64,000 nucleotides of DNA from Carex sylvatica. Taxonomy: Eukaryota > Streptophyta > Magnoliopsida > Poales > Cyperaceae. Position numbers and translations under genes: made by a program. The notes under the pieces are model-generated. The model ran no database searches, was not told where the DNA came from, and worked only from the letters and a program-made list of their open reading frames with translations. The stretch lies in NCBI GenBank assembly GCA_964058845.1, contig CAXKVR010000056.1, positions 186,001-250,000 of the forward strand, in the 5' to 3' direction. Below, piece after piece: positions 57,263 through 64,000 of the stretch; the stretch's first letter is position 1, and the number at the start of each line of letters is the position of its first letter.

Positions 57263-60200
57263 ATGGGAACTGGTGAGGCTGCCAAGGAGTATGCGGCTGG
57301 CTTTGCGGCCGGCCTTGCCATGGTCATTACTGGTCACCCTTTTGACACTATCAAGGTTTTCTCTTTTAAGTAATTTCTATATTTATAGATCGGTTTAGTT
57401 CTTTTCTTAATGCATTTTCATTTTTCATTTATTTCTACATATAATTGGTCTGACATTGACTTCTGATAGCTTTATGAAGTCAATGCAGAAAAATAGTTAC
57501 TGGGTAATATTTACCCACTTGGTAGGGTTTTAGTGTTACCAAGTCCAAATACCAGTATATGATCTGTTACTGTTAAATAGTACCAGAGTAGCAGCAGTAA
57601 GAGGATTTTTTTTCATGGAAATTGTATGATAATACTGTAACAACGGAAAGGGAAATTAATTATAAGTGCCCCTGGAATGTCCTGATAAAGACATTTTGGA
57701 AACGGTTTTGAATTCAAGATGGGGATAGTACCTAAACAGCATGGTACTGAAATGAAAGCATGAGCTGATAATTATGGACTGTCAAATGCTCTAGCTTCTT
57801 GTTCCTACCAATTTTTATGTTTTGTTTATTTATTTGTTTGTAGGTCAAGTTACAAGCTCACAACACTACTACAAATAAAAAGTTGTACAAAAATGCTTTA
57901 CACTGTGCCAGTCGAATCTTGATCGATGAAGGAGTAAGCATTTTCTCACTTCAATTTTCAATATTGTATGATGCAGTGCAGGACAAAATACCTAATTTAG
58001 ATACCCTATTAAAAATAGGCTACCATTAGGGCATGTTACTTTACAATTTTGGTTACTCAGAATTTTGCTTAATCTCATAGAGCACATAACTTGTAGTATC
58101 TTATTTTTCAAACAAAAACCATTATGTTTATACTTGCACATGATGCTGATCTGGTAGGTTAGTCTGATTAAAAAACATATAATCTGTTAAATACCAAAAA
58201 GTTTGTTCCTCTCTCATCAACTATATTTCTGATCAATCAAATCAAAATCATCTAACTTATAAGGAACTTTTCTTCGTTTCTCAACTTAAATTTATTTTTC
58301 TTTTCTTTTTGTGAATTAAGGGCCCAGTACACCCAAAATATGAGAACTTGTAGTGCACTTCACAAACGATGCAAGTACTGGGTCATATGTGCAAAAAACA
58401 CTCATGAGGTCTAAAGTAGGGTTGAAAGTTGAGAGAATATGGGTCAGATAATGTCAAGGGACCCATATGTTGGTAAAATTTGAGAACTTCTAGTGCACTT
58501 CACAAACGATGCAAGTACTGGGTCAAATGTGCAAAAAACACTCATGAGGTCTAAAGTAGGGTTGAAACTTGAGAAGATATGGGTCAGATAATGTCAAGGG
58601 TTATTTGTATTTATATTATTTTTGTATATAGTAAGGGCAATTCATAGATATGAATATGGACAAGTTATGAAATGAATACAAGTATGGATGAACATGACCA
58701 AATATGAGCATGTCATCAGGTTTAGATATTCAATTTGATACAGAAGTGTCAGTACCTATAAAAAAAAGGCTTTTTGAGAATTGAAATATACTTTTAGTTT
58801 AAGGCACCATAATATTGTTCAGATTATAAAAAGTAATAGAAATATACTTTTAGTGTTAGGTTGAATCATGAACTACTTTATCTCAGCAGAGGGTAGCTCT
58901 CCTCTGCAATTGCTGCCCAAACCTTTTCTTCTATAAAGCCTGGTTCAGTATGCTAAGTAATAATGAAAATATGACCGAATCTGGGTATTTATTTCCTGTT
59001 AACATCCAATATCTGTATCCAAAACATTCCACTGTCTTTTTATATTTTACTGATGTGGGTATAAATATATAATTTTTCCGTTTCCATGAACTTTCTTATT
59101 AGTATAGGGGTTTGTGAGGATGTTATCCAACATGCTTTCGCACCTAGTCTCTAGACTTAATCTAATTGTACTTTCACATAAAATTGTAAGAGTGATCAAC
59201 GAAAATTTCCCTATTGTTTTATTTTTAATATAGATAAGAGGATTGTATCGAGGCGCATCTTCTTCTTTCATTGGGATGTCTATAGAGAGCTCTGTCTTCT
59301 TTGGCACATATTCGCTTATGAAATCATTTTTCCGGGTACTTCGTAGTTTTCATTTCAAGAAGTTATACATATATGCGCTGCACAAATATTTATTTAAAGT
59401 GTAATTATTTGATCAAATTAGGGAACAAATGTTGATGGTCAACCACAACTACAAGTGATACTGCCTTCGGCAGGATGTAGCGGTGCATTGATTAGTGGCA
59501 TCCTCTGCCCAACTGAGCTGGTTAAGGTAACACCATATTTCTTTTATGATCATGCATTGCTAATTTCATAATATAATAATGTTTATGACATGTAATGCTG
59601 AGACTTCTCCAGTGTAGGATGCAAGTGCAAGGGAAGATCGACACTGGCGCCAAGTACAAGGGACCTTTAGACTGTGCTTTAAAAACTTTGCAGAGTGAAG
59701 GAGTAAGTTTCACTTTTTCTTTGTCATTGTAGTGATGCTATGGTACTTTGCAATGCACACATAGGTCCGTGCTATGGATTCATATTTTTATTTTTAAAGT
59801 TCAAATAGTTGATCCGACCCGTCCAACATGATCTTCATATGAAAATGTACTTGACCAAAATTTACATCTTTTAGAATTTTTTTTTTACTATTTGTTTAGA
59901 TGGGTAGAAATTACCTGATCTAAAGATCCTGAGTAGTGATTTTCTACCTATATAAACATAGTAAATTTTTTTTTTAAAAAATATAAAATTTGATCGATAA
60001 GTACATATTTATATGGAAATCATATTAAGTGGTTCGTATTGACTGTTTGGACTTTGAAAATGGAGATATGGGTCCATAACACGGACCGATCTGCGCATTA
60101 CAAAGTACCATAGCCTCACTCTTGTCATTAGTATCGTATTTGCTCTTTGGCTGAGTAAATTTGGGCTATTGTATCGACAGGTAAGAGGTATATTTCGTGG

Positions 60201-61257
60201 TGGGGTCGCTACTCTTATGAGAGAGGCCATAGGGAACTCAGTTTTCTTCGGAAGTTACGAGTTTAGCCGGTATTGGATGCATTTGCGTATGGATTCCATA
60301 CCCGGTATTGAGAAAAACCGAATTTTCAATGATATTGGTATTGGCATCGTAAGTGGCGGATTCAGTGGGATTGCTGTAAGTGCAATTACCTTCTCTTTTG
60401 AAATAGTAATTACCCTCTCTTTTGATAAAGGTAATGTACAGTAAGACCCTTAAATACATAAATCACCCTTTTGATGTCATAAACAAAACACTTATGGCTT
60501 GTATTGTATGAATCAATTTCCGAGTAACATAAAATGCAACAAACAGAATAGTCATTTTCATTTTTAACTCTGAATTATTTACAAAGTAATTACAAATGTG
60601 GTGCATTTCGTTGCAATTATGAGAAATGTTGGTTCCTATTTCATATTTGAACAAATATAGTCAACAGTGTGTGCAATTTGCACATAGCATGTGAGCAATT
60701 CCATTTTCCGAGGATAAATTGTATCTTATCCAGGCTTATAATTCTAGTTATTGTACCGTAACGTGCTAGTAATTGTAGCTTGGGACCTCTCTTTGCATTT
60801 ATAAACTTCAGTAACTACTGTCACTGCTGTTTTTAGATTTTAATGATTATTTCTACTGAAAATCGTAATTTTCTTTTTATAATTATTTCATCTTTGTTTC
60901 ATAGTTTTGGACAGCTGTGATGCCAATTGATGTAGCTAAAACTATTATTCAAACCACTCCTGATATGAATTCGAGCCGAAACCCTTTCCAGGTTATAAGC
61001 CTGGTACGTAATATGTACTTCTTGTACCACATATTTTTGTTACTTGTACCAATGTGATCGGAGACCCTGCTCTACTGTTAATCCATAGTCTTATCTTTTG
61101 TTATTTTCATTTAATTTTTCAGGTATATAGGAAATCTGGATTGCGGGGTTGTTACGCTGGTCTTGGGCCCACATTAGCAAGAGCCTTTCCTGCAAATGCT
61201 GCTGCTATCGTAACTTGGGAATTCACAGCTAAATTACTTGGCATCAGGCGTGAGTAA
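57263..61257 (+). CDS. BAC1: Mitochondrial basic amino acid carrier (BAC1-like), complete, 8 exons
   Basis: Exons, all in phase 0 with GT-AG borders: 57263-57355, 57844-57933, 59234-59335, 59422-59526, 59613-59702, 60181-60375, 60905-61003, 61123-61257; 302 aa, the usual size. Three mitochondrial-carrier repeats with HPFDTIK (25-31), CPTELVK (124-130) and MPIDVAK (231-237), followed by GLYRGA, GIFRGG and GCYAGLG. Other family words: SRILIDEG, CRMQVQGK, AKTIIQTT, ARAFPANAAAIVTWEF. These fit BAC1, the arginine/ornithine/lysine carrier of the inner mitochondrial membrane that supplies arginine for matrix arginase and urea-based nitrogen release. Assignment to BAC1 rather than another carrier rests on remembered similarity along the whole length. 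No defect seen. Confidence 0.93.
58335..58600. repeat. Tandem duplication (140-bp period) in intron 2 of the BAC1-like gene
   Basis: CTTCACAAACGATGCAAGTA and the following GGTCTAAAGTAGGGTTGAAA occur in both copies (58359 and 58499), with a few differences per copy. Confidence 0.92.
59737..60114. mobile_element. MITE in intron 5 of the BAC1-like gene
   Basis: Ends GCTATGGTACTTTGCAATGC and GCATTACAAAGTACCATAGC are near-perfect inverted repeats; arms extend about 150 bp (GGTCCGTG, CCATATTT, TCAAATAGTTGAT versus its mirror). The right arm resembles a fragment at 31750-31880 in the MATE intron. Non-coding. The right end is about 65 bases from the exon 6 acceptor. Confidence 0.8.
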
Positions 61258-63080
61258 TAATAGAAGGTATACCCCACATTTTCTATTTAGGGAGTCGCGA
61301 CAAATATTCTTTAATCTTTTTTTTAAAAATAAAATCATTTGCAATAGTTCTCAATAGGTGAACTTATGAAAGAATATAGTAAATTGCCCCTCTATATTAT
61401 TAAGTTTTAATTCTAATAAGTTGCCTCATGGTTCTTGTATACTTGAAAAATAATCATAAAATGTTGCTATACTATCTTATCCAATGGAACTGCATTCTTT
61501 GCAAGAATTCTAAGATGATTGGTTCTTATTTGCAAATTATGAAAATGTGGGGGTATAATTTGCGAAAAACAATTTGTTATTGAATAGCTTACTGATACAT
61601 TTTAGTTCATATTTTTCAGCAATCTTCCTTGGAGTTTTAAGTTCTCTTTTGTTGATGTGAACCAACCGACCCCACTGTCTATGACGAGTTTTTGATAGCT
61701 TAGAGTGCGTTTCTCATTTTGTGATATTTACCCCATAAATATATTTTTGACCTGTGACAGTTCGCAAAATTCGAAAGCGAATTTGGCTGATTAGGCCACA
61801 ACATGCACATGCTCAAGGTAAATAAAAATATTATTATTGCTCATAGAGTTTTTGCGGAATGCAGAAACAGTTTCATGAGCAGATTTCTTTTAATGAAGCT
61901 CTAGCATAATTGATCTTTATACTTTACCTTGATAAACATGTCTTATTTGAAAAAGTGTGGGCTCAGGCTAGATCTGAGTTAGGTTTTTAAGTTTCAGATA
62001 TTATTTGGTTGGGTTGAGTTCGAGATTTGATCAAGCTGAGCACAGTATTTTGATTATAGTCAACCTAGTTGAGTTTTCATTATATTCAACAAACGCTAGA
62101 TGTGTTCGAACTGAAATGTAGAGTATATTTGAAACATATGTTGATGCAATTGCATTAGCGTGTAGAGATAAATTTATACATTTTTTTTGAGTAAATAGTA
62201 AGAGTATATGCTCTTATTCTTCTATTAAAGTCATGAAAAGTTCACAATACAGAATTCCTACTAAAATATAAAAATCATCTCAACAGTTTTGAGATGTTTG
62301 ACCTGAAGACAACTGCAAGTGCCTATGATTATCTAATTTTTCATCTCTAATTTCTTCATGCATGATGTTAAATGTTTGTTTGAGTGTGCTTAAGAATTCT
62401 ATTGAACTTTATCTACAGATAATTAGAAAACATAAATGTTTTTAAGAGTTAATCTGCAAGGAATATACATAAATGGTTTTAAGAGTTAATCTGCAAGGAA
62501 TATGTGGATACGATAAAAATAGCAAAAACCAAAAATTCATACCTTATTGCTTAATCAGGATTCATACATCGAAAGGCCTTTTATAGGCAAAGAAACAAAA
62601 AAGAAAACTAAATATGAAAGATACGAAGTAGCAATAGTTGCGGGTAGAATTAAAATAGAGGACTCTTATTAGTTGCAACGGCTTCTTCTTTAAATTTTAT
62701 CTGCTCGACCGCCTAATCGACCTGCCCACGACTTTGTCACCTTTGAATACTGTTGACCGAGTCAAAATTCAGTCTGTTTGCTCTTAATTTGATTTGGACT
62801 TGTGATACTAAGGTTGTTTTGTTGTCCAAATCTGTTGTATCTATGATTTTTTTTTTTTTCAATTGTAGGAATAAATTTGAACTATCATTATGTTCAATTA
62901 AGTGTTTTTATTTCTTTATATTTTATTCCATTAATTAATTAATATAAATTAGTAGGCTTTCACCTACAAAATTTAAAATAAAGGGCACACAAGTCCTTTG
63001 ATATTCACCAATGTCTCATAAAATAAAATATAATTGGAAATAAGCATGTCAAATTTCAAAAGCGCTGTAATGATATGCCC
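61258..63080. other. 3' UTR and intergenic, no gene seen
   Basis: The first few hundred bases should hold the 3' UTR and poly-A sites of the BAC1-like gene; no unique signal can be chosen. A small direct repeat, GTTTTAAGAGTTAATCTGCA, lies at about 62438 and 62474. The rest is AT-rich, without coding signal. Confidence 0.5.
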
Positions 63081-63160
63081 CGACATTTTTAAAAATACCC
63101 AAAAAAAAAAACAAATTATTAAAAATAACAGGGTTCCAGCCAAATTTTTAAAAATGCCCT

Positions 63161-63265
63161 GACCGCCTAAAAATGGGGCGGTCCGGAATTAAAATTCCTA
63201 ACCGCCGATAAATGGGGCGGTCCGGAATTTTAATTCCTGACCGCCTAAAAATGGGGCGGTCCGGG
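63161..63265. repeat. Three tandem GC-rich hairpins in the second MULE's TIR
   Basis: Units at 63161, 63201 and 63239, each ACCGCC...ATGGGGCGGTCCGG, palindromic (ACCGCC pairs with GGCGGT), with a mostly 38-40 bp period. The AATT-rich spacers are also partly palindromic. Confidence 0.85.
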
Positions 63266-63291
63266 TTTTTTTTTTTTTTTTTTTTTTTTCC
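63266..63291. repeat. Poly-T run
   Basis: Uninterrupted T run directly after the third hairpin; length may vary between individuals or be an assembly weak spot. Confidence 0.9.
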
Positions 63292-63419
63292 CTGGTTTTT
63301 CCTTATAAGGAGAAGGTGCCTTCAGCCAGAGGAAAGAGAGAAGGGGAAAGAGAAAGAGAGAGAAAGAGAGGGAGAGAGAAAGAGAAAGAGAGAGAAAGAG
63401 AGAAGGAGAAGGAGCTGCT

Positions 63420-63650
63420 ACAGGTACGTACTGTTTATTTTTTAAATATTTTATTTATTGTTCACGTACTGTTCACTTACGTATGTACTGTTCACGTACT
63501 GTTCATGTACGTATTTACTGTTCACTTACGTATTTAATGTTGACAAACTATTCACTTACGTATTTGCTGTTCGCATACTATTCATTTATGTATGTACTGT
63601 TGACCCAAATTGATAAGTACATATTAACTGTTCACATACCATTAATTTAG
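63420..63650. repeat. TACTGTTCAC(G/A)TACG-type repeats in the MULE leader intron
   Basis: About a dozen variants of TACTGTTCACTTACGTAT in tandem. Exon-like GCTACAG precedes GTACGT at 63419-63430, so this is probably the start of a leader intron, as in the first MULE. Confidence 0.7.
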
Positions 63651-63737
63651 GACTGTTTAATACTGATGGCAGCTGTATACAATTGGAACTGGTAAACTGA
63701 CAAAATATTTACCATTCATTAATGTAGTTTATTGGCC

Positions 63738-64000
63738 ATGTCTGTTGGAATTTTCGTACATTTTGGAGGAAAGTTCACAACTGACCAGTATGGTGTACGT
63801 TACTCCAAACCTCCAGTAAATACGCGTTGGGTTGATGAAAATTTCTCATTTGAGGAGTTGCAAACGCTTATTTACGATTTGAGCGGCTACAATAGGAACC
63901 GCTATGAATTACAAATAATGGCCCGAGTGCTCCAAGGAGGAAGGTATCTCAGAATTGCACTGGGAGATGACGTGGCATTGAGAGGCCTGATCAACAGGAC
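63738..64000 (+). CDS. MULE transposase, N-terminal domain, cut by the window edge
   Basis: The ATG at 63738 opens MSVGIFVHFGGKFTTDQYG and stays open to the edge (87 codons). Shared pattern with the N-terminus of the first MULE transposase: VxxGGK, an aromatic/Tyr strand, F..L..LIY, N-R-YE(L/I), then the mobile-element-typical LGDDVALRGLI where the first has PITYANLWRVV. It lacks stops so far and may belong to an intact autonomous element. The DNA-binding and catalytic domains would lie beyond the window. Confidence 0.75.
   Translation, partial: MSVGIFVHFGGKFTTDQYGVRYSKPPVNTRWVDENFSFEELQTLIYDLSGYNRNRYELQIMARVLQGGRYLRIALGDDVALRGLINR

Larger units (their letters stand above)
63081..64000 (+). 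mobile_element. Second MULE, left end (continues beyond the window)
   Basis: The tip CGACATTTTTAAAAATACCC resembles the tip of the first MULE (CGGCCATTTTTATTAATACCC, one base over and so cited in part), followed by the same A/T block, AAAATGCCCTGACCGCC and GC-rich hairpins, a GA-rich leader, a repeat-rich leader intron and the transposase ATG. The exact outer border is tentative because only one end is visible. Confidence 0.75.

Noticed and set aside
63212..63537. 77- and 73-codon Arg/Glu/Lys-rich frames
   Set aside because: Translation of the GA-rich leader of the second MULE.

Overview
This window is nuclear DNA of a flowering plant, most likely a eudicot. Evidence: AT-rich sequence, genes split by GT-AG introns, and plant gene families (a FLY-type E3 ligase, a MATE/DTX carrier, the mitochondrial carrier BAC1, a PDR-type ABCG relic, plant mobile domain, Mutator-like, hAT and Ty1/copia elements). 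I could not name the species. All calls come from reading the sequence and comparing it with remembered family features; no database was searched.

Three host genes look functional. (1) 134-3172, minus: the 5' eight exons of a FLY1/FLY2-like endomembrane RING E3 ligase, running off the left edge. (2) 26370-34803, minus: a complete seven-exon MATE efflux carrier of 481 aa with a 5.6-kb repeat-filled first intron. (3) 57263-61257, plus: a complete eight-exon mitochondrial basic amino acid carrier (BAC1-like) of 302 aa. A fourth host-type locus at about 50812-54539 is the broken 5' part of a PDR/ABCG transporter, closest to ABCG31 from memory.

Most of the rest is transposable elements, several with ends and target-site duplications (TSDs) readable to the base. 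4455-22382 is a Mutator-like element (MULE) with a 9-bp TSD and long terminal inverted repeats. It carries a broken MuDR-type transposase fragment (plus strand) and a convergent plant mobile domain (PMD) gene (minus strand). The PMD gene is split by a solo LTR (7381-19047, TSD CTGGC), itself split by a Ty1/copia element (9116-18086, TSD GTTGG): three nested insertions whose order is fixed by their TSDs. 38453-44206 is a hAT element (TSD GTCGCCAC) with a nearly full but interrupted transposase. 51273-53987 is a long-TIR element inside an intron of the ABCG relic, with an LTR copy inside it. 55974-56855 is a short hAT-type element (TSD AGTCGTGA). From 63081 to the right edge a second, diverged MULE begins, with an open transposase N-terminus.

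Smaller items: MITEs in introns of the FLY-like and BAC1-like genes and between genes, a probable tRNA-derived SINE, two copies of an LTR packed with AACGTT palindromes, several recent tandem duplications and microsatellites. There is no operon or pathway logic between the host genes; the elements are related to each other by nesting and by shared families.
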